Of a stretch of 64,000 bases of DNA, positions 45,352-54,066 are shown piece after piece. Within the stretch, counting starts at the first letter, position 1. The number at the start of each line of letters is the position of its first letter. Below the pieces are notes generated by a model. The model worked only from the letters and a program-made list of their open reading frames with translations, made no database searches and was not told where the DNA came from. This stretch comes from Rhodococcus pseudokoreensis. Lineage in GTDB: Bacteria; Actinomycetota; Actinomycetes; Mycobacteriales; Mycobacteriaceae. The DNA lies in the NCBI RefSeq assembly GCF_017068395.1, contig NZ_CP070619.1, positions 2,046,001-2,110,000 of the forward strand. Reading direction: 5' to 3'. A program made the position numbers and the translations under genes.

Positions 45352-46377
45352 GTGAGCGCAACGCACGCACCACAAGTACTCCCGGACACCGAACCGAAGG
45401 ACTCCGGCTCTCGCCGGTGGACACCGACCTGGAACGGCACCAGCTCGGTCATCGCGATCACCGTGGCCCTGTTCGGCTTCAGCTGGCTCATCGCACCCGG
45501 CAGCGTCTCCGGCAGCGCGATCGACTCGCTACTTCCCTTCGCCGGGATCCTGGCAATCGCCGCGATCGGGCAGACCATCGTGGTCATGCTCAAGGGCATC
45601 GATCTGTCGCTGCCCGGCATGATGACGATGGCCGCCCTGGTCAGCAGCCAATACGCCCAGGACCACGGCAGCATCCTCACCGCGTTGCTCGTCGTCGCCG
45701 CCATCGCCGTCGTCGTCGGCCTGGTCAACGGCATTGTTGTCTCGGCGTTCTCGGTGACCCCGTTGGTGGCCACCCTGGCGGTCAATGCCGTCCTGATGGG
45801 CGCCGCGCTGGCCTACTCCGGTGGCACACCGACCCGCGCCCCGCAAAGCGTGTCCGACTTCGCACTGGAGAAGACTCTCGGTGTCTCCAACACGGTGTGG
45901 CTCGCGGTCGCGCTGATGATCGTGACCGTGTTCGCGACCGGCCGCACCGCGTGGGGACGCCGGGTGATCGCTGTCGGGTCGAACGAGCGGACCGCCCACG
46001 CCGCGGGTGTGCGCACCGCGCGGATCAAGATCAGCGGATACGTCGCCGCGGCGCTGTGCTACAGCGGTGCCGGGGTCCTGCTGGCCGGGTATGTAAGCAC
46101 TCCGAACACCAACGCCGGCACCAGCTACCTTCTGCCGGCGATCGCGGCGGTCGTCGTCGGCGGCACCGCCCTCACCGGTGGCCGCGGCAACATCATCGGC
46201 ACGGCTGTCGGGGCCCTGTTCCTGAGCCAGCTCACCCAACTGGTGCTCTCCCTCGGCGCACCGTCCTCGACCCAGTTCCTCGTCCAGGCCGTGGTCATCG
46301 CCGTCGCGGTGGGAGCACAGCAGTTGGACCTACGCCACATCCTCCATCGTTTGATTCCCGGAAAGGATCCTTCATGA
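45352..46377 (+). CDS. RbsC-type ABC transporter permease
   Basis: A 341-residue membrane permease with about eight to ten hydrophobic segments and the family segments MLKGIDLSLPGMM, VGSNERTAHAAGVRTARIKI and VVVGGTALTGGRGNIIGT. It starts at GTG 45352, four bases after the fusion gene, and overlaps the SDR gene by ATGA. It probably pairs with the permease half of the fusion to form a heterodimeric channel. Confidence 0.9.
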   Translation: MSATHAPQVLPDTEPKDSGSRRWTPTWNGTSSVIAITVALFGFSWLIAPGSVSGSAIDSLLPFAGILAIAAIGQTIVVMLKGIDLSLPGMMTMAALVSSQYAQDHGSILTALLVVAAIAVVVGLVNGIVVSAFSVTPLVATLAVNAVLMGAALAYSGGTPTRAPQSVSDFALEKTLGVSNTVWLAVALMIVTVFATGRTAWGRRVIAVGSNERTAHAAGVRTARIKISGYVAAALCYSGAGVLLAGYVSTPNTNAGTSYLLPAIAAVVVGGTALTGGRGNIIGTAVGALFLSQLTQLVLSLGAPSSTQFLVQAVVIAVAVGAQQLDLRHILHRLIPGKDPS

Positions 46378-47225
46378 CGAACATCGGTCAGCGACTGAAC
46401 GGCAAGGTGGCGTTCGTGACCGGCGCCGCACGCGGCCAAGGCCGGTCGCACGCACTGGCCCTCGCAGGCGAAGGCGCGGACCTCATCCTGCTCGACTCGG
46501 TACGCCCCATCGACCAGGTCAGCTACGCAATGCCCGAGCATGCGGACCTGAAGGAGACCGCGCGCCTGGTCGAGGAGCTGGGCCGGCGGGCCGTGCTGAT
46601 CGAAGCCGACGTCCGTGACGAGTCGATGATCGACGCGGTCGCCGACGGCGCCGCCGAGCTGGGGCGCCTCGATATCGTCGTCGCCAATGCCGGCGTCCTC
46701 GGAGCAGCGAAACTCTCCTGGGAGCTCACCCGCGCCGAATGGGACACCCTGATCGACATCAACCTCACCGGTGTCTGGCAGACGATGAAGGCGGCGTTGC
46801 CGCACATCATCGCCGGTGGCAATGGTGGTTCGATCATCGCGATCAGTTCCATCGCCGGGATCCGCGGAGTCCCGCACGTGGCGCACTACAGCGCCGCCAA
46901 GCATGCCCTGGTCGGACTGGTCGGCTCGGTCGCGAACGAGGTTGCACCGCACAATATCCGCGTTAACACCGTGCATCCGACCAACGTCCGCACCGACATG
47001 ATCGACAACCCGACGGCGGCGAAGATCTTCCGGCCCGACCTCGAGAACCCGACCCTCGACGACGGTGTCGACGTGCTCGGCCGCATCAATCTGCTGCCGG
47101 TGCCGTGGGTGGACTCTGCCGACATCTCCGAGGCCGTCCTGTGGCTGGCCTGTGACGAGTCGCGGTATGTGACCGGAACGGCCCTGCCCGTCGATGCCGG
47201 GATGCTCGCAAAGTACCCCGGCTGA
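46374..47225 (+). CDS. Mycofactocin-coupled SDR family oxidoreductase
   Basis: A 283-residue short-chain dehydrogenase. The cofactor motif is TGAARGQGRSHA, the pattern typical of the mycofactocin-linked SDR subfamily, which keeps its nicotinamide bound and passes electrons to mycofactocin. The active site shows SSIAGIRG with Ser, then YSAAKHAL with Tyr and Lys. An insert around residues 38-55 (SVRPIDQVSYAMPEHADL) also fits that subfamily. The ATG overlaps the permease stop. It probably oxidises an alcohol brought in by the transporter. Confidence 0.85.
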   Translation: MTNIGQRLNGKVAFVTGAARGQGRSHALALAGEGADLILLDSVRPIDQVSYAMPEHADLKETARLVEELGRRAVLIEADVRDESMIDAVADGAAELGRLDIVVANAGVLGAAKLSWELTRAEWDTLIDINLTGVWQTMKAALPHIIAGGNGGSIIAISSIAGIRGVPHVAHYSAAKHALVGLVGSVANEVAPHNIRVNTVHPTNVRTDMIDNPTAAKIFRPDLENPTLDDGVDVLGRINLLPVPWVDSADISEAVLWLACDESRYVTGTALPVDAGMLAKYPG

Positions 47226-47273
47226 CGACCGCATTTTCCGTCACCAGACCCCAACAGAGAAGGACGAAGATCA

Positions 47274-47627
47274 ATGACAGCCAATGGTGGACCGGTCCGC
47301 ACGATCGCACTGATCGGGCGCAAGCCGGGTATGTCGTTCGCCCAGTTCGACGAGTACTGGCGGGAAAAGCACGCTCCCCTCGCCGCGCAGGTGCCCGGTG
47401 TGATCCGTTACGTGCAGCGGCACGTCGTTCCGCAGGAAGGTGCCACCGAACCCGACAACGGATTCGGGATCGACGGTCTGGCCGTTCTCGAATACGAGAG
47501 CGCCGAGGCGATGGACGCCGGTTGGGCGTCCGAGGCCGGTCAGGCGGCCTTGGCGGACGTCGAGAACTTCATCGGCAAGCACTACGTGGTGGTTCTCGAG
47601 GACCACGTCGTCGTCGGCGACGCCTGA
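47274..47627 (+). CDS. EthD-family protein
   Basis: A 117-residue ferredoxin-like dimeric alpha-beta barrel protein of the EthD family. It starts with RTIALIGRKPGMSFAQFDEY and shows HAPLAAQVPGVIRYVQRH. EthD proteins accompany ether- and ring-degrading oxygenases and some polyketide cyclases; their own chemistry is often unknown. GAAGGACG precedes the ATG. It lies 48 bases after the SDR. A second EthD gene lies at 59139. Confidence 0.83.
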   Translation: MTANGGPVRTIALIGRKPGMSFAQFDEYWREKHAPLAAQVPGVIRYVQRHVVPQEGATEPDNGFGIDGLAVLEYESAEAMDAGWASEAGQAALADVENFIGKHYVVVLEDHVVVGDA

Positions 47628-47674
47628 ATCGCTCGGCGTCCCTAATACGCAGACACTTCAGTTAGGAGCCCGTC

Positions 47675-48535
47675 ATGGATGTGGGCGTAGTTTATTTCTT
47701 CACCGATCAGGGTCCGGACCCCATCGAGTTCGGGCAGGCCGCGGAAGGATACGGATTCGAGTCCCTGTTCGTGCCCGAACACACACATTTCCCGGTGTCC
47801 CGGAAAACCGACTACCCGATTCCCTATGGCGGGCCCGAACTGCCCGGGTTCTACCTGCGCACCTATGACCAGATCGTCACGATGTCGATGATCGCCGCGC
47901 ACACGCAGACGATCATGCTGGGCACCGGAATCTGCCTGCTCGCCCAGCACGACCCGATCGCCAAAGCCAAGCAGATCGCCACCCTCGACCACCTCTCCGA
48001 CGGCCGCGTCATCTGCGGCGTCGGAATGGGGTGGAACGTCGAGGAGGCCGAGGCACACGGCGTCGTCTGGAAGCAGCGCTATTCGACCGTGCGCGACAAA
48101 CTCAAGGTCATGCAGGCGCTGTGGACCCAGGAGGAGGCGAGTTACGACGGGCAGCGGGCGTCCCTCGCCCCCTCCTGGGCATGGCCCAAACCCGCGCAAC
48201 CGAATGGTCCACGCACCTATCTCGGTGGCGCCGGGCCCACCACCATGCGGCACGCCGCCGAGTGGGCCGATGCCTGGTACGTCGTACCCAGCGTCGAGGA
48301 CCCGACGCTGGACAAGAGCGTGTCCGAGTTCCGCCGGCTCGTCGAAGAAACTGGCCGCGATCCCGCATCGGTCGGGATCGCGGCCGCCTCGGCGCCCCCG
48401 GACCCCGCAGTGCTCGAAAGCTATCGAGAATTGGGGATCGAGCGGGCCGTGCTGTGGGTCGATCCGGCAGATGACCCGGGCGAGGGTATGCGCAACCTCG
48501 AAAAGGTCTCCAAAGTCCTCGCGCAAATCTCCTGA
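47675..48535 (+). CDS. LLM-class (probably F420-dependent) oxidoreductase
   Basis: A 286-residue luciferase-like TIM barrel. Landmarks are YGFESLFVPEHTHFPVSRKT near residue 28, GTGICLLAQHDPIAKAKQI, and LDHLSDGRVICGVGMGWNVEE. Such actinobacterial proteins usually use coenzyme F420 to oxidise alcohols or reduce enones. TAGGAG precedes the ATG. It sits between EthD and SnoaL-like genes in the transporter operon. Cofactor choice (F420 over FMN) is inferred from the subfamily. Confidence 0.85.
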   Translation: MDVGVVYFFTDQGPDPIEFGQAAEGYGFESLFVPEHTHFPVSRKTDYPIPYGGPELPGFYLRTYDQIVTMSMIAAHTQTIMLGTGICLLAQHDPIAKAKQIATLDHLSDGRVICGVGMGWNVEEAEAHGVVWKQRYSTVRDKLKVMQALWTQEEASYDGQRASLAPSWAWPKPAQPNGPRTYLGGAGPTTMRHAAEWADAWYVVPSVEDPTLDKSVSEFRRLVEETGRDPASVGIAAASAPPDPAVLESYRELGIERAVLWVDPADDPGEGMRNLEKVSKVLAQIS

Positions 48536-48578
48536 TTAATCTTCCCAGACCTACACCCTCACAGGAGGATTCGACACC

Positions 48579-49091
48579 ATGAACACCACCACCGCGGACG
48601 TGAGCGTCAGCGAGCTCGCCGAGCGCCTCACGCGACTCGAAGACGTCCGCGCAATCGAGCAGCTCAAGTACCGCTATGCCGGGTTCTGCGACAACGGCTA
48701 CGACCCGGAAGGTATTGCCACCCTGTTCGTCGAAGACGGCCGGTGGGTCGTGGACGGCGAGGGTGGCTCCATGACCGGCCACGAGGAGATCAAGGCGCAT
48801 TTCCGGGCGTTGTCGGACAAGATCACCTGGGCTCTGCACTACATGATCGCCCCCCGTGTGGAACTCGCCGAGGACGGCCAGAGCGCAACCGGATACTTCT
48901 ACCTGCTGTGCCTGTGCACCATCGAGAACAGTCAGGACGCCACCAAGAAGGATCCGGTCATTCTGACGATCAACTACACCGATCAGTTCGTCAAGCGGGA
49001 CGGCGCCTGGTATTTCCAGGAACTGCGTGGCCGCACCCACCAGGTATCGAACTGGGACCAGGGCTGGGTCAAGCAGCCCTTCCGCGACTGA
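48579..49091 (+). CDS. SnoaL-like (NTF2-fold) protein
   Basis: A 170-residue SnoaL_4-type protein (DVRAIEQLKYRYAGFCDNGY, EGIATLFVEDGRWVVDGEGG, INYTDQFVKRDGAWYFQELR). AGGAGG precedes the ATG. It is the last gene of the transporter operon before a hairpin. It resembles the protein at 29465 and may be a dehydratase, isomerase or hydrolase acting on a small ketone or acid; the reaction is unknown. Confidence 0.83.
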   Translation: MNTTTADVSVSELAERLTRLEDVRAIEQLKYRYAGFCDNGYDPEGIATLFVEDGRWVVDGEGGSMTGHEEIKAHFRALSDKITWALHYMIAPRVELAEDGQSATGYFYLLCLCTIENSQDATKKDPVILTINYTDQFVKRDGAWYFQELRGRTHQVSNWDQGWVKQPFRD

Positions 49092-49141
49092 CGGCTACGG
49101 CAGCCGCTCGGCAGCTCGACCAAACGAGGCAGGGGTTGTCT

Positions 49142-49177
49142 GTGCGGGGCTACGGGGACATCTCCGTCGCCCCGCAC
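49142..49177 (+). terminator. Hairpin after SnoaL-like gene
   Basis: Arms GTGCGGGGC (49142-49150) and GCCCCGCAC (49169-49177), with inner ACGG/CCGT pairing; about 50 bases after the operon's last stop. Confidence 0.55.
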
Positions 49178-49321
49178 ACTGCGCGTCACCTCCGCGACGG
49201 AGATGGCACAACACTCTATCCACCGGTCCGCTGATGACATTCTTCGACGGCGGACCTCGCACTTGCTGTCGCCCGAGATTATGGATGATCGCACGATTCA
49301 GCGCATTCGAAAGTAATTGCT

Positions 49322-49645
49322 ATGCAGCCCAGACAATTCGGTGGAACAGCGTCGATTGATGTCGACGCTGAAGTCGAGCGTTACAAGCGGCTGCGGCGCA
49401 TCAAGAGGGACGGCGAACGTAGGAGGACGCGTCCTCCGGCGGAAACCGATGCGCACGCGATGGTTCGTGTGGCGCTGGCCTGGCTGCCCTACGGTGGCGT
49501 TCCCGCCGAGGAACTGCTGGTGCACTTCGGACTGGCAGAGGATCAGTTCGTCGCCGCACTCTGGCAGATCATGGCCGACGGCGACTGTGCTCCAGAGGAC
49601 GCGCGGAACATCGCCGAGCACTACCCGCGGTCTACGAACGCCTGA
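49322..49645 (+). CDS. DUF3263-like small protein (second copy)
   Basis: A 107-residue protein with a basic first half (RYKRLRRIKR-like content) and a second half MVRVALAWLPYGGVPAEELL, then HFGLAEDQFVAALWQIM. That layout (hydrophobic AW-PYGG turn, FG-start helix) mirrors the protein at 5951 and loosely the DUF3263 pattern. It lies alone between a terminator and an SDR gene. A DNA-binding or regulatory role is possible but unproven. Confidence 0.45.
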   Translation: MQPRQFGGTASIDVDAEVERYKRLRRIKRDGERRRTRPPAETDAHAMVRVALAWLPYGGVPAEELLVHFGLAEDQFVAALWQIMADGDCAPEDARNIAEHYPRSTNA

Positions 49646-49743
49646 GCAGCACCGAGACCGTACCGATCCGCACGTGGCGGTGGAGCGGCCGGCGCGACAG
49701 GTGGCTGTGTATTCATCACTCGACATATTCAGGGGAGGAAATT

Positions 49744-50526
49744 GTGATCGAAACTGCCAGTGGGACCGGGACTCGTCTTGCCGATCGGACGGCGGTGATC
49801 ACCGGCGGCGCGTCGGGGATCGGCCGGGCGAGCGCGCTACGGTTCGCGTCCGAAGGCGCCGAGGTCGTTGTATGGGACCTCGATCCGGTCGGGATCGAGG
49901 CAGTGGTCACCGAAATCCGCCAGGCGGGCGGACGGGCTCACGGGGTGGCTGTCGATATCTCCGACGCGTCCGCGGTGGCAGCGGCGGCCGCCGAGACTAC
50001 GGCGGTAGCGGGAGAGGTGACGGTGCTGATGAACAACGCGGGTGTGCTCGACGACTATGCTCCGCTCCTCGACACCGACGAGGCCCTGTGGGACCGCATC
50101 ATCGGCGTCAACCTCAAAGGTATGTTTCTGGTGACCCGCGCGGTATTGCCGTCGATGCTCGCCGCTGGCGGCGGGTCGATCGTCAACACCGCCTCGGTCG
50201 CCGCGTTCATCGCCGGTGGGGGCGGTACCGCGTACACCAGCTCCAAGCATGGTGTCGTCGGCTTCACCCGGCAGATGTCGTTCGACTACGCACACCAGAA
50301 TGTGCGGGTGAACGCGATCGCGCCCGGTGCGGTGGAGACCGGGATGTCCAAGGACATCTTGTACAACGACGATCTGCCGGTCGTCGAGGCGCTGCGCAGT
50401 GCACCGGCCGGCCGGCACGCACAGCCCGAGGAGTTGGCGAACGTCGCGCTGTTCCTGGTCAGCGACGAGGCGAGCTTCGTACACGGGGCGGTTTACGTCG
50501 CAGACGGCGGCTGGACCATCCGTTGA
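49744..50526 (+). CDS. SDR family oxidoreductase
   Basis: A 260-residue classical short-chain dehydrogenase: TGGASGIGRAS cofactor motif, NNAGVL, Ser in VNTASVAAFIAGG, and YTSSKHGVVG with the Tyr/Lys pair. It starts at GTG 49744 with GGGGAGGAAATT upstream. It is followed by a strong terminator. Probably an NAD(P)-dependent alcohol/ketone enzyme of the same catabolic region, although no copy of the shared palindrome lies in front of it. Confidence 0.9.
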   Translation: MIETASGTGTRLADRTAVITGGASGIGRASALRFASEGAEVVVWDLDPVGIEAVVTEIRQAGGRAHGVAVDISDASAVAAAAAETTAVAGEVTVLMNNAGVLDDYAPLLDTDEALWDRIIGVNLKGMFLVTRAVLPSMLAAGGGSIVNTASVAAFIAGGGGTAYTSSKHGVVGFTRQMSFDYAHQNVRVNAIAPGAVETGMSKDILYNDDLPVVEALRSAPAGRHAQPEELANVALFLVSDEASFVHGAVYVADGGWTIR

Positions 50527-50547
50527 CTTTCCTTCGTCGACGATAAA

Positions 50548-50587
50548 GGGGGGCTCGGACCGGATCGCGGTCCGAGCCCCCCCTTTT
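50548..50587. terminator. Intrinsic terminator between convergent SDR and MFS genes
   Basis: Perfect 14-base stem (50548-50561 with 50569-50582), 7-base loop, followed by C and TTTT (50584-50587), with AAA on the other side: a textbook bidirectional terminator. Confidence 0.88.
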
Positions 50588-50796
50588 CGCCGTGCTCGTC
50601 CCCGTCGTGCCGTGGGCATCTCGGGTGGGGTCGAGCGCGGCCCCGCGGAAATGCGCGGGAGTGCTCTCCGGCTCCGGCATGCGTCGCCGTGGTGTGAACC
50701 GTCCGGAACCGGAGAGCGTTTGGGAGCCGACCCACGAGGATGGCGCAACGGCTGGTAGGCGGCCTCGCGGGGTCGACGATCAGGGGTGGAGTGGGT

Positions 50797-52080
50797 CTAG
50801 AGCCGGGAGCGGCGAGCGCACTCCACGCTCAACAGCCCGAGTACTCCGATGGTGACCATGGCGTAGGTGGCACTGCCGGTGGTGTCGATGATCAGCCCCA
50901 GCATCGGGGCGGCCAGTACGGCGCCGACATTGCTGACGGTCACGATAAGTCCACTCGTCTGGTAATTCGCCTGCGGCTGAGACAGTTCCGCTGCCCACGC
51001 CCAGTAGGTGCCACCGTACAACGAGGCGGCCAGAAACATCATGCACAGGTAGATCCCGAGGGTGCTCGCGGGAATCCCGGGCAGTGCGACCACCATGATG
51101 CCGGCCAGGCCGGCACCGATCATGTTCGTCTGGAAGCGTTCGCCGCGGAAGAGTCGGTCCGACATCAGCCCGCCGACGGGGGCGGCGACGAGTTTGAACA
51201 TGAAGGTGACGCCGATGATCGCCGAGGCTTCGAGCAGTGTCATGCCGCGGTCTTGTTCGAGGAACAATGGCAGGGCGTAGGAGAGGCCGTAGAGGGTGAT
51301 CGCCGTCCCTGCCCCGTACAGCGAGGACCACCACACCCGGGAGCTGCGAAGCGCCTCGGCCAGCGATCCCGGCTTGGGCAGCGCATCGAAACGGGTCGAG
51401 TGCGGGCGGCGGAGCCCGACGGGTTCGGCCACGAGGGCGTCCATCGAGGGCACACCGGGGTGAGCCATGCGGAAGTCCCTGACCGTGAGCACGAACAACG
51501 CACCGCAGGCGACGCTCGGGACCACGGTCAGCCACATCGAGGCGATCTCCCACGACATGCCGCCGTCGGTGAGCAGCGGCCCGGCGAACGAGGTGATGGA
51601 GAAGCCGACGCCGAGGAAGCCCATCAGCAGGCCGGTCGCGAACCCGCGCCGGTTCTTGGGGAACCACAAGGAGGCGTGCGTGGCCAGGGACGCATTCATC
51701 ACACCGCCGCAGCAGCCCAGGAGCAGACGCAGTACGAGCATGCCGGCGTAGGACTCACCGACCACCGGGATCAACAGCGCCGAGACGGCGTTGCAGAGCA
51801 GGCCGATGACGACGATCTTCTTCACCCCGATACGGGCGGCCCACTTGCCGGCGAAGACCGGAACCACGCAGAACGTGAGCATCGATGCGGTGGTGAGCAA
51901 CGACAGCTGGGTGGCGTTGATCCCCCAGTCGTCCTGGATGACTGTGCCGAACACGGCGACGGTGTTCAGACCGATGAAGCAGCACATGAAGCACAGCAGG
52001 CTGACCAGCAGGACCCACCAACTGTAGAGGGGCGCGCGCGTGTAGGTCACACGCGCGCCGGTGAGCGTCGATGTTGTCAT
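50797..52080 (-). CDS. MFS transporter
   Basis: A 427-residue major facilitator protein with about twelve hydrophobic segments and a long central loop around residues 195-240. The loop after helix 2 reads GKWAARIGVKKIV, and the equivalent in the second half is GGLMSDRLFRGE. It looks like the oxalate/formate or monocarboxylate-type branch by general layout. The ATG at 52080 is used; a longer reading has no ribosome site. One shared palindrome lies 162 bases upstream. It may take up the growth substrate or export a product. Confidence 0.87.
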   Translation of the reverse strand: MTTSTLTGARVTYTRAPLYSWWVLLVSLLCFMCCFIGLNTVAVFGTVIQDDWGINATQLSLLTTASMLTFCVVPVFAGKWAARIGVKKIVVIGLLCNAVSALLIPVVGESYAGMLVLRLLLGCCGGVMNASLATHASLWFPKNRRGFATGLLMGFLGVGFSITSFAGPLLTDGGMSWEIASMWLTVVPSVACGALFVLTVRDFRMAHPGVPSMDALVAEPVGLRRPHSTRFDALPKPGSLAEALRSSRVWWSSLYGAGTAITLYGLSYALPLFLEQDRGMTLLEASAIIGVTFMFKLVAAPVGGLMSDRLFRGERFQTNMIGAGLAGIMVVALPGIPASTLGIYLCMMFLAASLYGGTYWAWAAELSQPQANYQTSGLIVTVSNVGAVLAAPMLGLIIDTTGSATYAMVTIGVLGLLSVECARRSRL

Positions 52081-52242
52081 GACGTGGCTCCTAGTAGCTG
52101 GATCCTCCGCCGACACGGCAGGAGGTGGCGTCGGAATGGTTGCGAAGAGCCGAAATGCACATGGCACGGAAAGGATTCGACCGTGCGCCGCACTCGAAAC
52201 GACTGACAGGCGCCGGCGCGAGAGGGAATCGTCAACCAAAAA

Positions 52243-52258
52243 ACGAACGTACGTATGT
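52243..52258. promoter_or_regulatory. Shared palindromic operator, copy B
   Basis: ACGAAC-GTAC-GTATGT: left half exact, two mismatches right. It lies in the control region of the MFS gene. Confidence 0.55.
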
Positions 52259-52367
52259 TAGTTCTATCTCGACTGTCGTGTCAACGATCACAACGAGGCG
52301 TGCGACCGGACTCAACCCGCGGCGCGGCGATCAAGAAGGTCGAGTCGTATTCGGTCTCAGAACATGC

Positions 52368-52399
52368 GAACGCCCGGCTGGTGCACCAGCCGGGCGTTC
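52368..52399. terminator. Hairpin after aldehyde dehydrogenase gene
   Basis: Perfect 14-base stem (52368-52381 with 52386-52399) and 4-base loop, 18 bases past the aldehyde dehydrogenase stop. Confidence 0.7.
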
Positions 52400-52417
52400 A
52401 CGAGGCATCGAACGGTG

Positions 52418-53881
52418 TCAGGCGAGGGAAATGGTGACCGCTTTGCTCTGCAGGTAGCCGTCGAGGGCTTCGCCGCCCATTTCCTTGCCCCAGCCGGATT
52501 GCTTGAATCCGCCGAACGGCAGCGCGGCGTCGAAGACGTTGTAGCAGTTGACCCAGACCGCACCTGCGTTGACCGACTCGGCGAAGCGGTGGGCGCGACC
52601 GACGTTGCTCGTCCACACTCCGGCCGCCAGACCGAAGGTGGTGTCGTTCGCGCGGCGCAGCACCTCGGCTTCGTCATCGAACGGCATCAGCGAAACCACC
52701 GGGCCGAAGATCTCTTCCCGGGCGATGGTCATGTCGTCGTCGACCCCGCCGAGCACGGTCGGCTCGAGGTAGTAGCCGGGTTCGCGGGTCTGGGCACCAC
52801 CGGCGATGATCTGCGCTCCGTCACTGAGCGCGCCCTCGACGAAGGTCTTGACCTTGGTGCGGTGCTGGTCGGAAATCATCGGGCCGACGAGGACGCCGCG
52901 CTCGGCGCTGGGACCGATCTTGATCTGCGGCACCTTGGCGGCGATGCGGGTCTGGACCTCGTCGTAGACCTTGCGCTGCACATACAGCCGCGACCCTGCC
53001 GTGCAGGCCTCACCCTGGGCATAGAGGACGGCACCGAGCACTCCGTCGACCGCGATGTCGAGATCGGCGTCGTCGTAGATGACATTGGGGGATTTGCCGC
53101 CGAGCTCGAGGGTCAGCTTGCTCAGGTTCGATGCCGCCGCGACGACGATCCGCTTACCGGTCTCGACCGAGCCAGTGAATGCGACCTTGTCGACCTGCGG
53201 ATGACCGGCCAGTGGGGCACCGGCGGCCGCGCCCGTTCCGGTGATCACGTTGACCACCCCGTCGGGTACACCGGCTTCGACAGCCAACTCCGCCAGGCGC
53301 AGTGGGGCCAGGGAGGCGAGTTCGGCGGGTTTGAGAACCACGGTGCATCCGGCGGCCAGCGCCGGGGCGAGCTTCCAGATCGCGGCGAGGGCGGCGCCGT
53401 TCCAGGGGATGATCTGGGCAACGACGCCGACCGGCTGCCGCCGGGTGTAGGAGAAGAAGTCTCCGGGGTTCTGCCGCGACAGCGGGATGGTGCGCCCCTC
53501 GAGCTTGGTGGTCCACCCGGCCATGTAGCGCACCAGGTCGGCCATGTTCGGCAGGTCGATATCGCGGATGAACGCGTAGGGCTTTCCGCAGTCCTGGGTG
53601 TCGATGAGCGCGATCTCGTCTGCGTTGGCCTCGATGAGGTCCGCGAATCGGTGCAGGATCCGGGCGCGGGCCTCGGCCGGCATCCGGCGCCACGGGCCGT
53701 CGTCGAATGCACGGCGTGCGGCCTGCACCGCCAGTTCGACGTCGTGCGGGCCGCCGGCGGCGATCTCAGCGAGCTTTTCTCCGGTCGACGGGTTGAAGAC
53801 GTCGACGGTGCCACCTTCGACCGGATCCACCCATTTACCGTCGATCAGTAGTTGATGACGGCTCGGGCTGGTCTCGGACAT
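52418..53881 (-). CDS. Aldehyde dehydrogenase
   Basis: A 487-residue NAD(P)-dependent aldehyde dehydrogenase. Visible catalytic residues are Glu in LELGGKSPN and the nucleophile Cys in GEACTAGSR; also VVAQIIPWNGAAL, FTGSVETGKRI and EEIFGPVVSL. The ATG at 53881 has GGAGAAAAG just upstream, which rules out the longer reading. It forms its own unit with the shared palindrome 116 bases upstream and a hairpin behind. It probably oxidises an aldehyde to the acid that is then activated to a CoA thioester. Confidence 0.93.
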   Translation of the reverse strand: MSETSPSRHQLLIDGKWVDPVEGGTVDVFNPSTGEKLAEIAAGGPHDVELAVQAARRAFDDGPWRRMPAEARARILHRFADLIEANADEIALIDTQDCGKPYAFIRDIDLPNMADLVRYMAGWTTKLEGRTIPLSRQNPGDFFSYTRRQPVGVVAQIIPWNGAALAAIWKLAPALAAGCTVVLKPAELASLAPLRLAELAVEAGVPDGVVNVITGTGAAAGAPLAGHPQVDKVAFTGSVETGKRIVVAAASNLSKLTLELGGKSPNVIYDDADLDIAVDGVLGAVLYAQGEACTAGSRLYVQRKVYDEVQTRIAAKVPQIKIGPSAERGVLVGPMISDQHRTKVKTFVEGALSDGAQIIAGGAQTREPGYYLEPTVLGGVDDDMTIAREEIFGPVVSLMPFDDEAEVLRRANDTTFGLAAGVWTSNVGRAHRFAESVNAGAVWVNCYNVFDAALPFGGFKQSGWGKEMGGEALDGYLQSKAVTISLA

Positions 53882-53997
53882 CTTTTCTCCTTCGGGTAGA
53901 GCTCTCGGCGAACACACGAACGCTGGCGGTGATGATGCGGCCGTGGGTGCCGCCGGGCGCGCGCGGAAGCCCTCGGGACCCGCCGCACTTACCACAT

Positions 53998-54013
53998 ACG
54001 AACGATTGTTTTC
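53998..54013. promoter_or_regulatory. Shared palindromic operator, copy F
   Basis: ACGAAC-GATT-GTTTTC: left half exact, two mismatches right. It lies between the Old Yellow Enzyme end and the aldehyde dehydrogenase start. Confidence 0.55.
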
Positions 54014-54066
54014 TTACGGTACCGGGTGGGCACCCGTCCATGTCAACGATTGCGCCCACCAGACGA

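Noticed and set aside
45417..46373. A long in-frame upstream extension of the mycofactocin-type SDR
   Set aside because: The extension overlaps the RbsC-type permease in another frame and is His/Arg-rich; the ATG at 46374 has the ATGA overlap and places the cofactor motif correctly.
41619..46377. A ribose or other simple sugar importer
   Set aside because: Subunit types match sugar importers, but no sugar kinase, isomerase or aldolase is in the operon, which instead encodes redox and hydratase-type proteins; the ligand is left open.
52368..52399. A 14-base perfect palindrome as another operator
   Set aside because: Its sequence is unlike the shared motif and it lies just past a gene end, which fits a terminator better.
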